From Euphorbia lathyris (Eukaryota > Streptophyta > Magnoliopsida > Malpighiales > Euphorbiaceae): a stretch of DNA of 64,000 nt. The position numbers were made by a program, and so were the translations under genes. Below the pieces are notes generated by a model. The model saw only the letters and a list, made by a program, of their open reading frames with translations. It was not told the DNA's origin and did not search any database. Below are positions 31,003-42,749 of the stretch, piece by piece (positions within the stretch are counted from its first letter, which is position 1; each line of letters opens with the position of its first letter). The DNA lies in the NCBI RefSeq assembly GCF_963576675.1, contig NC_088916.1:15290501-15354500 (forward strand), in the 5' to 3' direction.

Positions 31003-33729
31003 ATGGTATGTATCTCTCCTCCATTGTTAGAAATTATTTTTCAAGTTTTTCCAATAGTTTGAGTTTCACTGAAGATGATGATGAAAATTCAACAGGATGG
31101 CAATTCTTCTTCTGGTGATGATGAAAATTTTGACTGGAACAGTGAAGATGAAAGAGAGATTGAGAATTTTGGGTCTACTTTCAGACCTCCTTCTGCACAA
31201 GCTATGCCAAGAGTAACAGAGGTAATGTGAATCACTTTATTGGTCTTAAGAAATAAACATTACATGTATAAAGGGCATTGTTTGTATCTAAGATAGCAAT
31301 TTGATTTGAATGAAGGCAAGCTCATCTGCGAGTGGTTCTAGATCCAAGGTGATGGATTGTTTTATTGGAATGGGATTTCCAGAAAAAATGGTTGCTGACG
31401 CAATTCAGTCTAATGGTATTAAATCTGTCTTCCTGTGATCTGAACTCCAACTTTCATGTTTAATTTCTCATCTTTAACCATAGTGTGTTAAATGTTTAGG
31501 GGAAGGGAATACAGATTCAATTTTAGAGACTCTACTCACATACACGGTAAGATAATATCTGCTTTTAATCCAAAGTTATCTTCTGTAATTTCTGTTTTAA
31601 TGGAATGTTATCTTTTACGGTGAGATAATATCTTCTTTTAATCCAAAAAAAAAAATATCTTCTACCTGTAATTTCTGTTTTAATGGAATATTATCTTTTA
31701 CAATAAAAAATTCAGGCCATTGAAGAATCTCCTCGAACACAGCCAAATGTTGAAGAACAGCCAAATGTTGAAGAACAGGAAAATGTTGACTCTGATAGTG
31801 ATGATGTTTCAGAATATGACGAGACCTTCGTGGATGGTTTTTCAGACACAGATAGTGATGAAAATGAGGTAGAAATATCAGTTTTAGTGTATGTTCAACA
31901 TTGCCTGGCTTATAAATCTATAGAAAACGCATCTGAGTTTCATATTGATGTTTATCTGTTGTCCATTCTTTTGTGATTTATTTTCCCTATTTATGAGTTC
32001 ATTTTCAGGTTGTTGTTCAGCTGGCAAAAATGGGTTACAGTGAGGAGGATAGTTCAATAGCTCTAGAGAGATGTGGTAACCTATTTTAACTTGTTTCTTA
32101 CTTTCTTTTTTGAACATTTGCAGTTCTAACTTTCCTTGACCTATATATACTCTAAGTTCCGGTACCAATTAGTCACTTTAAGCAAGTTCAAGTACCAATT
32201 GATCTCTTTAAGTAAGTTCAAGATACCAACTAAATTTAGCCTTTGACCTGTATTCTCTGGTTCAGGAAAGCAAGCCTCAATTGCAGAGTTGGCAGATTTC
32301 ATCTGTGCTGCTCAAATTGCAAGGGCATTTGACGCTCCAGAAGAGAAGGTAATTCTCCCTTAATTTGAAGGTTATGTTTTAAAAATAATTCTTATATTGG
32401 TTTCTGTGCCTGTGCAACATATCTTGTGATTGTTTTCTTGAATTTTCTGCTCCAATTTGACAGAGGAAAATGTATCATCATTACTCTAAGCAGAAGAAGA
32501 AGCTGAAGATAGCATATGAAGATGATGAGATGGTACGACTCCCAAATCCCATGGTCGGATTCGGACTACCAAATGTTTCGAATATCTTGACCCATAGAAC
32601 ACTTCCAGAAGATGCAATAGGGCCACCTTATTTTTATTATGAGAATGTGGCGATGGCTCCTAAAGGAGTTTGGCAAGAGATCTCAGATTGCTTGTATGAA
32701 GTGAAGCCAGAATTTGTTGATTCAAAACATATCTGTGCTGCAGCAAGGAAAAGAGGATACATTCACAATCTGCCAATTCATAACAGATTTCACCTTGTTC
32801 CAATGCCTCCACTGACCATACATGAAGCACTACCAATGACAAAGAAATGGTGGCCTTCATGGGACACCAGGACGAAATTAAATTGCCTGAAAACAGTTTC
32901 AGGGAGTGGGAAATTGACGGAGAAGATTCGTGAAATTGTTGGGGCTTATAATGGAGAACCTCCTTTAAGTGTCCAGAAGTCTGTTCTTGAGGAGTGTAGG
33001 AAATACAATCTCGTATGGGTTGGAAGAAACAAAGTTGCCCTACTTGAGCCTAATGAGATAGAACAGATTCTTGGTTTTCCTGAAAACCACACAAGAGGAG
33101 GTGGTACTAATAGGACTGATAGATACAAATCGCTCGGTAACTCATTTCAGGTAAGACTACGCATTTGCAAATACATTTTTATTGTTTAAAGTTTTGCAAA
33201 TATGGTCTAAGGGAGTCATTTACCTCTAACATTCAACTTGTTCTCCAATCTAATATATGGTTTTTAAATTGATAAATTGTTTCAGATTGATACAGTTGCA
33301 TACCATCTATCAGTATTGAAAGACTTGTTCCCAGAAGGCATGAATGTGTTGTCTCTATTCTCAGGAATAGGAGGGGCAGAAGTTGCTCTTCACCGGCTGG
33401 GTATTAAACTGAATAATGTAGTGTCAGTTGAGAAGTCGGAAGCCAGTAGAAACATAGTAAGGTGTTGGTGGGAAGAAACCAAACAGACTGGGAATTTGAT
33501 AGATTTAGAAGATGTCCAAAATTTAAGAGAAGATAAATTAGAGAAATTTATTCAATCATTTGGAGGATTCGATCTGATAATTGGTGGAAGCCCATGTAAC
33601 AATCTTTCCGGTAGCAATCGAGTTAGTCGTACTGGTTTAGAGGGTGAACACTCTTCACTTTTCTATGACTATTCGCGAATTTTGGATTCTGTGAAGCGTA
33701 TTATGAAAAGAAAAAATGCAAATAATTGA
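31003..33729 (+). CDS. DRM: DRM-type de novo DNA (cytosine-5) methyltransferase, nine coding exons
   Basis: Coding exons by splice sites and frame: 31003-31005, 31096-31221, 31316-31415, 31500-31546, 31716-31868, 32009-32075, 32266-32348, 32464-33150 and 33286-33729, together 569 residues. Every intron is GT-AG. Two UBA domains (VMDCFIGMGFPEKMVADAI; VVQLAKMGYSEEDSSIAL) precede a methyltransferase in which the C-terminal motifs come first and the SAM-binding SLFSGIGGAEVAL (about residue 445) and catalytic Cys in GGSPCNN (about 526) come last, the rearranged order that names DRM. In plants DRM enzymes act in the nucleus, guided by small RNAs, to methylate cytosines in all contexts, chiefly at transposons. 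The length is slightly under known DRM2 proteins, which may have a third UBA. DRM1 and DRM2 cannot be told apart here. The gene looks intact. Confidence 0.92.
31547..31700 (+). repeat. Tandem duplication within DRM intron 4, including the splice donor
   Basis: ACGGTAAGATAATATCT at the exon 4 donor recurs as ACGGTGAGATAATATCT at 31617, with the following TTTTAATCCAAA, GTAATTTCTGTTTTAATGGA and TTATCTTTTA blocks duplicated. The second donor-like GTGAGA is at 31620-31625. Confidence 0.8.
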
Positions 33730-36429
33730 ATTATTGTTTTTGTTTTAGAGATTGTTTTTGTTTTTGTTTAAATAAGCAAAATTTGATTCATACGGTTCTA
33801 TTAATATTCCAAGTTTAATTTTAGATATCATTCATTCTAATGTTGGATAAAGAATAGTAATTATTTTTAATTATCTCAGCAAACTTCTTATGTTTGTAGT
33901 CGTTTTATTTTATTGATTTACTCTTTTTTTTTTTTTGAGAAGGGTTAATTTACTCAATACAACTTTGTAAATCAACCAAAGCAGTAGAATTGGTTTGAAT
34001 GGGTTTTTTGTTTTCTCCATCTAATAAACCAAAAAAATAGGCAAAAGTTGCACACTCTAACATAATATTTTATCTGAAGTACATAAATAAAAAAAAATTA
34101 CTTTGATCATAAAAAAAATCTTACTAATTTTTTAAAGGAAAAAACATATTGAAGCGTTGATCAATTCAAGTTTTACTTAATAAGTCTCTAATCATTTAAA
34201 TTGATTCATGGCTAAACCCATATAATTAAGCCTCTGAACTTTAATGGTTTTAAGGATTGAGTTTTCGATCATTCATTTTTCTAGATTAAGTCCTTGAACT
34301 AGTTTTCACACACATTGAAGCCCTCACTAACGGTTCTGTTAAGTAAACCATTAGTAAATGGCTAAATGCGTGTGAAAATTACAGATTAGGAGTTTAATCA
34401 ATAAAAATTAGAAAGTCTAGGGGTTTAATCAATAAAAGTTATAAAAATTATAGGACCTAATATGACATTAGTTAATATAACCTATTTTATAGGTATATTT
34501 TTGTATTAGTTATTTTTGTATATTAGTTTGGAAGTAAAATTGTGAATTAAATTCAACACATAAAGTAATTTTCATAAATATTATTTTTCATTTCAATTTC
34601 TTTAATCCTTTAGTTCTTGTGCCCAAGAAAAAACAGATTTTTTTATTTTTTTATTAACTTATAAAAAGTAATAATAAGATAAATAAATATATAAATAAGT
34701 CTTGAATTTTTAAGGTTTTAAAGATTAAAAACGCATAGTCTTTAATTTGTAAACACATTGAGCTCTTCACTGGCAGTTTAGCTAACGGAATCGTTAGCGA
34801 AGAGCTCAATATATATAAAAATTAAAGTTGAGGGTTTAATCTAAAAAGATAAATAATTAAAGGCTCAATCCTTAAAATCATTAAAATTCATGGGCTTAAT
34901 TATGTATTTAGCCTATATATATTAAGCTCTTAATTAATTATCATGGTCGGTCCCGAGTCTAGACCGGAGTACGCCGGCCTAGGCCCTAGGGGCTGGAGGA
35001 GGCCCAAAATATATATATATAGTTTAATTTTTTTTATTTATATATTAATGGCATGTCATTGAGGCTTTTTTTTTTAATAAAAAAAACCTCTCCTTTCAAA
35101 CAAAAAAAAAAAAGCCTCACATTAATATATGAATAATGTTAAGGGGTTGAATATAGAAAAATAAATGATTAAGGCTTTAATCCTTAAAATCATTAAAGTT
35201 TATATATTTAGCCTAGATACATTAAGCTCGTAATTAATTATCATGGTCGGCTCTGAGCCTAGGCCGGGAGTGCGCCGGTCTAGATGGAGGGGCCCAAAAA
35301 AATTCTAAATGTTTAATTTTTTTTATTTATATATTAATGTCATTGAGGCTTTAAAAGCTCAAATAATTGTTATTTTAGACATAAAAGTGGTCTAATTAAC
35401 TTTTTAAATATAGGTTGAGGGTTAATCTAAAGAAATTATGAAACATTTTTTTGATTTTACATAACAAAAGTATTTGGTGAACGTAATAATATGTACTGCA
35501 CAATCATTAATGAAATATATTTTTTTATTATCTATAGTAATATATTTTAAAATTCTACGTACAATTGTTTTATTAAACGGATCCTTATTTTTTACTTCTC
35601 ATGGGGTTCATAATTTGTCAGGACCTTCCTTGTGAACTATGTTTTAACACATTAAGCTTTTTGTTTTAATGTTTCTGTTACATATGTCATTAAATTCCAT
35701 CAAGTGACATGTCACATGATATATAAATCGTCACGTCAAATATATTTTTCCTAACATGTCATATCAACCACTAAAATAACTTTATCACGTATTAACCACA
35801 TGTTAACTTTTCCTAATTAACTCTTAAAAAGCAAAACAATTAAAGGGATGTTTGGTTACTCCTTTCATGCTCCCGTTTGCCTTTTTACTTTAAACAGTCT
35901 TGATCACATGCACCTTAATGAGCAAGTAGAATTTGCTCATTCAACGTTAGATCTAGGTTTATTAGAATCGTAAGGTGGAGATTCAAAGCATCCTAAGGCT
36001 TAGATTTAATAAGCCTATATCTAACGGTGAATAGTCTTTTACACCTGAAAAATAGAGAGTTTTAGTATTTGGTCAGTTACCTCATGTTTTTCTTTTACAC
36101 CTAAAAATAGTCTTTTACAAAAACATAGAATCTCTACTTTTTGGAAAAGCAACTTTTTCCAACAACAAACAGTGGGTAAAACAAACGAACCTTAAATTCA
36201 TTTACTTAGAATACATAGAGTCATTGTCTTCCATCCTCTTTAGTTTTTTTCTCCATTCGCAGCTCATTATGGTGAAACACTTCATTGAAATAATTAGTAA
36301 TCTAGGGTCATGCTTGGCAAACAGATGTTAGCGGATTATATTAGATGTTAGCTAATTACCTTTTTAGTTAGATGATTTGATAATAGTTGTTTTTATAAAC
36401 TTGTTTGATAAAACTTAATCGATTCCTAA
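33730..36429. other. AT-rich region downstream of DRM, no gene seen
   Basis: The first few hundred bases should include the DRM 3' UTR, but I cannot place its end. A direct repeat lies at 34871-35355. The block 35600-35790 has a reverse-complement relative at about 62520-62700, so it belongs to a dispersed repeat. The block 36300-36420 resembles MITE sequence inside 26830-26990. Confidence 0.6.
34871..35355. repeat. Direct repeat of about 180 bp, offset about 310 bp
   Basis: Both copies (34871-35060 and 35181-35355) contain AATCCTTAAAATCATTAAA, ATTAAGCTC, TTAATTATCATGGTCGG, a GC-rich CCTAGGCC block, GGCCCAAAA and TTTATTTATATATTAATG. They differ at many sites. Confidence 0.75.
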
Positions 36430-36775
36430 GAGCATGTCTAGTGGAAGTAACAAACTTTTGTTACTTTCATTTCACTTGACACATATACATAAATAACACC
36501 GATAAATAACATATTATTGTAACATTCACTTACTTCTAACTTTTGTAGGACTCACTTGTTATAAAATACTTTACATTTAATCAATTAATATACAATCAAT
36601 AATTTTTATCCAACAAAATAATTTATTCAATACTTATTAATTGAAAAAAATATTGAACGATTAATTAATTAATAATTTTTTTTTTTTGAAAGAAATTAAT
36701 TAATAGTTATTAATAAATATTTATTGAGTGATTATATAAATCTTTTTTTTTTTTTGAACCAAAACGAAAGTATTA

Positions 36776-37615
36776 TTAATCACTGGAAATGGCATCCCAA
36801 ATTAGAATGCCTTGAATGTTTACAGGTAAAGAATAATGAATAAAATAATTAGCATAGGACCGAGCAAGCCTTGCAAGAGCATTAGCTGCTTCGTTCGCTA
36901 ACCTTGAAACGAAAACCACCGAAAACCTTGGGTGATTGTTAAGTAACCTTCTCACTTCATGAATCACACTACCAAATTCTGTTAAATCCCGATGGTTTGA
37001 CATAATGGCGTCAACCACATTTTTAGCATCGGACTCGAAGATGATTTCAGGGTGATCTATGGAGCTAGCCCATAAGATACTCTCTTTTAGTGCCAGTGCT
37101 TCCGCAAGTCGGACTGTAACTAATCCTTGCATGTGCGAGCTATAACCTGAGATGAAATTACCCTCGCTGTCCCTGAGGATTGCTCCCGCCCCAAAGGAAC
37201 CTGTATCTACGAACATAGCCGCATCTGTGTTGCATTTGATAGCTCCGGCCGCCGGTTTTTTCCATTTGAAGTGCCGCCTCTGGTTTGTTGTATCCGTCTC
37301 GCTGTTAACCTCGCCTTCGTAAGATCTTCGCTCAACTTGCAACGGAGATCTGCTGTCATTAAGTTCGATAGCAATGTTCAAGCGCGGATTTAATCCACTC
37401 GAACCAGTATGAATTCCACAATCGGCAATGACAGGTCTATCATCCCTGTTTCTTTCTGCTGTAGCTGATCTGCGGACACTATGTTGCGCATAACAATCTC
37501 TTTGTTGAGGGAGATTTCCAAATACCATTTCCGGGTCATTCGTACTTGCGGCAAAGTGCAATCTCGCAGCAGATTGAAGACATTCGCCTGAGTTATCAAC
37601 AACTGCGCTCCTCAC
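36776..37615 (-). pseudogene. LINE ORF2 C terminus: RNase H
   Basis: Same frame as the reverse transcriptase at 37748-39598, after a stop. RNase H acidic motifs are present: KCNTDAAMF, RLAEALAL, FESDAKN and NEAANALA. The last codons lie about 20 bp from the A tail. Confidence 0.88.
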
Positions 37616-37747
37616 ACCAGAAACATCAGCAGGTGCGCCATGAATTTCTCATGTTATCCTTCGATTACCTGCAAATAAACCTGCACAAAAGCCAGTTAGA
37701 TCTTCGCCCCCTACACCCTCTCCCTCCATCCCTCCCTTTTTACTCCG

Positions 37748-39598
37748 CTAGGCATTCATCCAGTCATCAAAAAAATTCAGCACATAAGCCATAACTTCAC
37801 GCGGATTCCTTTTGTGCGAGTTCCACAGCACTTCGTTCCTCACTGTCCAAATGGCCCAGAGCACAGCGATATTGAGCTTTATTAACTCGTTATCACTCTT
37901 CTTAAGCATATCAACAACCCAATCCTCCACTCTATCCCACTCTTCTCTAGGAGCGTCAGCTCCCATCAACAGCCAGCATTGTTTTGCATAATCGCACCCA
38001 GAGAATAAGTGCCAACCATACTCCAAATTGTTTGGACATAATAAACAAGAAGTTGGTATCGGGACTCTCCTATCGGCAAGGCGAGTACGAAGGGGCAGAA
38101 TCCCAGTGGCTACTCGCCATACAAACATCTTCACTTTAGGTGGTAAACTTTGCTTCCACAATTTAACCCAGCCTTGTTCCTCCCGATTCCTCCCACCATC
38201 CATGGCTTGTAGCCTATATCCAGACTTGGACGAGTAAATCCCATTAGCCGTAAAGTGCCAGATTAATCTATCTTCTCTGTTAGAGGGTGGGACTACCATC
38301 CTTCCAATCATAGAAGCAATCTCAGGTGCAAATATCAAATTAATTTTACCGTGATCCCACAATCTCGTTCCTGGGATGAAGAGAGTGTTGACCATTGTCT
38401 CAATATTGCTAACATTGTCAATTGGTCCCACACACAGCTTCTCCCCTTCAAAAATCCAAGTATCACGATGAGCAAGGACACTCTCCCCCCTCCCAACATG
38501 CCATCTCAGACCAGACTTCATCAACTCAATAGAACTCCATACACTTCTCCAAACGAAACTGGGATTAGTGCCCAATTTGGAATTTAGGAAAGTCTCTCTT
38601 GGGTAGTATTTTGCTTTGAACATGCGACTCACCACTGTATTCGGTTCATCTATCAATTTCCATGCCTGTTTACCAAGTAACGCCAGATTAAAGTCCCGTA
38701 ATTCACGGAATCCTAATCCCCCGTCCCTTTTCTGCCTGCAAAGTCTCTTCCATTCAAACCAGTGTATCCTTTTACTGCCATCCTCCTTCGTACCCCACCA
38801 GAATGAATTCATCATCTTTTGTAGCTCATCACATGTAGACCTGGGTAGCAAGAAGGTGCTCATACAAAACGTTGGAAGCGCCTGGGCCACAGACTTAAGC
38901 AACACCTCCTTTCCCGCGGCTGATAGGAAACGAAAGGTCCAGCTATTCATCCTTTTTGCCAATCTCTCCTTCAAAAAGCCAAAGATTGATCGCTTAGATC
39001 TACCTATCAGGGAGGGGAGACCCAGGTAACGCCCGGTATCAAGAGGACTATGCACCTGGAGGATATCACTAATCACCTCTTTAAGCTCAATTCTCACATT
39101 CGAACTAAAGAAGATTCCAGATTTGCTTAGGTTCACCGCCTGACCCGACATCTCCTCATATTCAGCAAGCAAACTTCGCACTTTTACACATTCCTCCTCT
39201 GAAGCCTGAAAAAACAGGAAACTATCATCTGCAAAAAATAGGTGAGTGACACTCGGGGCACCCGGACATATCCGACAACCCGTAATCTCTCCCCTACTTT
39301 CAGCTCTTGTGATCAGTTGGGACAGTACCTCTGCGCACAATAGAAAAAGATACGGAGATAGAGGGTCCCCTTGACGAAGGCCTCTACCAGGGACAATCGG
39401 ACCAACCATGCTCGCATTAATCCCTATAGAGTATGAAACCTTTGTTACGCAGAGCATAATCCACTCAATCCATTTTTCACAGAAACCCATCTTTCTCATT
39501 GTCTCTCTTAGGAATCCCCAATCCACCCTATCATAGGCCTTGCTAATATCAATCTTCAAAGCCACCTCACCCTTGGCGCCTCTATTTTTCCTCTTCAT
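37748..39598 (-). pseudogene. LINE ORF2 reverse transcriptase and zf-RVT
   Basis: A 616-residue frame holds KIDISKAYDRVDWGFL, RQGDPLSPYLFLLCAE and catalytic FADDSFLFF. Later come SWTFRFLSAAGKEVLLKSV, FWWGTKEDGSKRIHW and the zinc-binding CLLCPNNLEYGWHLFSGC. The upstream part of the polymerase (LIPKCEDPRRMTYLRPISL; ISENQSAFVPGRSL) continues in the same frame at 39623-39892 and 39896-40369, separated by single stops. It would carry out target-primed reverse transcription if intact. Confidence 0.92.
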
Positions 39599-39622
39599 GT
39601 AATGAATAAGCTCGAAGGCTAT

Positions 39623-40369
39623 CTATACACTATCAATTAGAGACCTTCCAGGCACAAAAGCAGATTGATTTTCAGAAATTAGCTCAGGAAGTATCAATTT
39701 CAGCCTATTAGCCAAAACCTTTGCAATTATTTTGTACAAAACATTGCATAGAGAGATTGGCCTTAGATATGTCATTCTACGAGGGTCCTCGCATTTAGGG
39801 ATCAGAGTGACAATGGTATCATTCAAATTAGCAGGAAATTCATTTTTATCAAGCCAATCAGAACAGGCAGCAAAAACATTCATACCAATCAAAGGCTAAT
39901 AAATTTGGAAAAAACCTGGATTAAGACCATCAGGGCCCGGCGACTTGTCAGGATGCATCTGCTTAATTGCACTGGTGAATTCCTCAAAGGTAAACTCTTT
40001 TGTTAGTTCTTCATTCATAGAATGAGTAACTTTCTCAGCAACAACAGCCACAGCTCCATAATTTGGTCTCACACTACTTTGGAAAAGTTGCTCAAAATAC
40101 TTGACAGCAATTTCGCCCATACCAGCCTGGTTAGACACTTCCACATGATTCTCATCTGTGAGACTCGTGATCGTATTAATATGCCGCCTTGCTTTCACAC
40201 ATGCATGAAAAAACTTGGAATTTGAATCCCCATCCTTTAACCAGAAAGCCTTTGCTCTCTGACACCAATAGCTTTCTTCCTGTTCAATGGCAGAGTTCAG
40301 TTCATTTTTAATCTTGATGGACTCCTCTACCGATTGTGCATCAGTGCAATCTCTAATCTGCTCCAGCAT
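39623..40369 (-). pseudogene. LINE ORF2 linker and N-terminal reverse transcriptase
   Basis: Two segments in one frame with a stop at 39896. The first has FWLKDGDSNSKFFHACV and DKSPGPDGLNPGFFQIY; the second has LNDTIVTLIPKCEDP and NRLKLILPELISENQ. They join the endonuclease at 40487-41275 to the polymerase at 39598. Two more stops lie between 40370 and 40487. Confidence 0.85.
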
Positions 40370-40486
40370 CAGCTTACAATTTTCAATTTTACGAGTAAAT
40401 TTTGTGCGAAAGTGTCATCCCCATCTCTCCATAGCCTCACAACATCTAGCCAAACGAGCGCAGATATCACCTCCACCATTCTGCCC

Positions 40487-41275
40487 CTAAATTCCTGCGA
40501 CCAGACCTTCAAAGTCCCTTTCCCATAGCCAGGCTCTGTCAAACCGAAATCTGCCTTTCCGTTTGCCAGTTCGTCGACCATACACCTGTAATAGGATAGG
40601 TGAGTGATCAGAATAGGGTGAAACCAGATTAGAGACTTCATATAGTGGAAACCGATCACACCAGTCATGTGACCCGAACACCCTGTCAAGTTTCTCCCGA
40701 ATCCATAACCTCGTTCCTCTTCCCTTCTCCCATGTATACGGACTGCCCTTCATACGGAGCTCAATTAGGGTGGTTGAAGCAATGATTTCCGCAAACTGCT
40801 GTATAAGGGATTGCGGATAGATTGCACCTCCCATCTTCTCCTTCCTGTCTAGAATACAATTAAAGTCACCAATCACAACCCAAGGAAGGGTAGAGCTATT
40901 TGCAATATTCCCCAAAAGCTCCCAGGATTCACTATGCCTTTTACGATCTGCCAAGCCATAGAACCCCACTAGCCTCCAATCCCTTAGCCTCGCGTCTTGA
41001 ATAACAACTTCAATATGATGGTTTGAAAAGGACCTTACTGAAATAATGCTTGCCCCCTTCCACAACAATGCCAACCCTCCACTATGCCCTCTAGCCTCAA
41101 CAGTGAAGCACCCTACATAGCCAAATTTACTTCTCAATCCTTCCATTCTTGACTTGTTAACTAAAGTTTCAATCAAAAAAACAAACTCTGGACTATGAGC
41201 CTTCAACAACTCACCAAGTGACCGAACTGCCCGGGGGTTACCCAGACCCCGACAGTTCCAGCTTAAACAACTCAT
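40487..41275 (-). CDS. LINE ORF2 apurinic-type endonuclease domain
   Basis: Starting at ATG 41275, MSCLSWNCRGLGNPRAV begins the endonuclease/exonuclease/phosphatase fold. The metal-binding and catalytic residues appear in SWNCRGLG (Asn), FLIETL (Glu), VIGDFNCIL (Asp, Asn) and YSDHSPIL (Asp, His). It would nick the target DNA to start insertion. The start is supported by its ATGA overlap with the end of ORF1 (stop 41274-41272). A stop at 40487 cuts it from the polymerase in the same frame. Confidence 0.9.
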   Translation of the reverse strand: MSCLSWNCRGLGNPRAVRSLGELLKAHSPEFVFLIETLVNKSRMEGLRSKFGYVGCFTVEARGHSGGLALLWKGASIISVRSFSNHHIEVVIQDARLRDWRLVGFYGLADRKRHSESWELLGNIANSSTLPWVVIGDFNCILDRKEKMGGAIYPQSLIQQFAEIIASTTLIELRMKGSPYTWEKGRGTRLWIREKLDRVFGSHDWCDRFPLYEVSNLVSPYSDHSPILLQVYGRRTGKRKGRFRFDRAWLWERDFEGLVAGI

Positions 41276-42175
41276 GATGGTCGGCGGACCTGTCCCGCAG
41301 GCCTCGCCGGTTTCTTCGGTTGAGTGGTCGACTTATCCAGATTATTATTGGAAGAGTCTACCCCTGAATTATCATCTAGTCCCGTGCCCAATTCTGGCTG
41401 TTCTACTTCTTTACCACCCTCTGCTCTCCTTCTCTTGCGGGCTTCAAGCAATTCCAACTCAGCTTCTTTATTTAATTCCATATCCACATCCTGGGAGCCC
41501 TCCTTATCCCCAGATTCATTTGTCACAATCTGACTTTTATCCTGATCTAGCCTGCTTTCCATATCCCGCGGTGGTTTCAAGTGTTCTTTCTACCAGTGAC
41601 ACAACTACTACTTGGTTCTCTCAGCCAGCGCGATCCACTTATCTTATTACCACGACGCATAGTTGCACGAAGCCAATCCACCCATTCCCTTGTGATCTCT
41701 GCTGGAGGGAGGCGGAATAGCCGCTCGCAGTACCGGTCCGTGTGCCCCAAAAGACCACAAATATAGCAGAAATTACAGAGCCTTTCGTATTTGAAGTGAA
41801 TAAAAGTTATGTCAGATTCTGATTTTTTTATCTTCTTGCAGCGTTTTAGCGGTTGCCTTATATCAACCACCACTCGAATCCGCATATAAGCTCGCTTGAA
41901 AGCACTGTTATTGTTCACATCATAATCCAGGAAGATCCCTATGAAATCTCCTATCTGTTTGCCTATACTTTCTAACATACAACCTAGAGGTAACTCATAG
42001 ACTTGCACCCACATATCCACATGGTTCATTTCTAGTTTTTCTGGCAGCTCTCCCGGCTTCTAGTTTACCATTATGAGCATATTACCATCAAAAGACCACG
42101 GGCCTCCTTCTAGCACCCGTTCTTTATCAACAATGTGGAAGAATTCGAAAATGAATAGGTTTGAATGTACCTCGG
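41272..42175 (-). pseudogene. LINE ORF1, C-terminal part with zinc knuckle
   Basis: From 42175 the frame reads VHSNLFIFEFFHIVDKERVL and GGPWSFDGNML, the end of the plant DUF4283 RNA-binding domain. After a stop at 42060, NHVDMWVQVYELPLG follows, with a knuckle CYICGLLGHTDRYC near 41750. A frameshift near 41577 leads to a charged tail (41272-41580) that ends on the ATGA shared with ORF2. Its N terminus is across the gypsy element at 59391-59592. ORF1 binds element RNA. Confidence 0.85.
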
Positions 42176-42589
42176 TGTAGACACCGAGTCGGAGGACCTG
42201 TGATGAAAACCTAAAAACAAGACGGTTGAAGCGATTGATTCCGGAAGTTTTGAAAAATATATAAAGAATAATAAGCGAAGGAAAATTAGCGGCACGGCGC
42301 GGGTGCTTAGCGGCATCCGGCACGCGGACTACAATGTTCGAACGCCCGCTCGGCGGCGCGGGACGTGCGCTCGGCGTCCGTCGGACGCACCGCAAGTGGC
42401 ACGCTCTCGACGTCCGAGCAATGCCCGGGTCCGGTGGCACGGGGTGCGCTCTCGTGGGCCGCTGAGCGCACGTGTCCGGTAGCGCGAAGCGCGCGTTCGG
42501 CGGCCGCGACGTGTGAGCACGCCCGATGGCTCGAGGCACGCCCCGAGGGTCGTCGGGCGAACGCCCGACGGAGGTTGCGCGCGGGCGCC

Positions 42590-42722
42590 CAACCTAGCGT
42601 TGGGCGCTCGCCCAACAAATGTTGGGCGGCCGCCCAACAATGTTGGGCGGCCGTCCAACCCCAATGGGCGGCCGCCCAACCCCAATGGGCGACGCCCAAT
42701 TTCTTTTGGACGTCGCCCATTG
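42590..42722. repeat. Cluster of GC-rich palindromes in 5' LTR
   Basis: Successive palindromes TTGGGCGCTCGCCCAA, TTGGGCGGCCGCCCAA, TTGGGCGGCCGTCCAA and GGGCGGCCGCCC, ending with TTGGACGTCGCCCATTGG, immediately before the TATA region. The 3' LTR equivalent (56840-57022) has more units, including TTGGGCGATCGCCCAA. Confidence 0.9.
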
Positions 42723-42741
42723 GTCCGGGGACCCGTTTGCC

Positions 42742-42749
42742 TATAAAAG
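42742..42749 (+). promoter_or_regulatory. LTR TATA box of gypsy element
   Basis: TATAAAAG in GCCTATAAAAGGCACGG, just after the palindrome cluster; repeated at 57041-57048 in the 3' LTR. Transcription of the genomic RNA probably starts about 30 bp downstream. Confidence 0.75.

Larger units (their letters stand above)
36743..42175 (-). mobile_element. L1-like LINE, main part, interrupted by the gypsy element
   Basis: On the minus strand the LINE starts near 59815, runs to 59391, is interrupted by the gypsy element, and resumes at 42175 to an A tail (the T run at 36743-36754). It has ORF1, an endonuclease, reverse transcriptase and RNase H, so it is near full length. ORF2 lies in one reading frame from 41275 to 36776, broken only by a few stop codons, so decay is recent. 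No clear target duplication was found. Confidence 0.85.
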
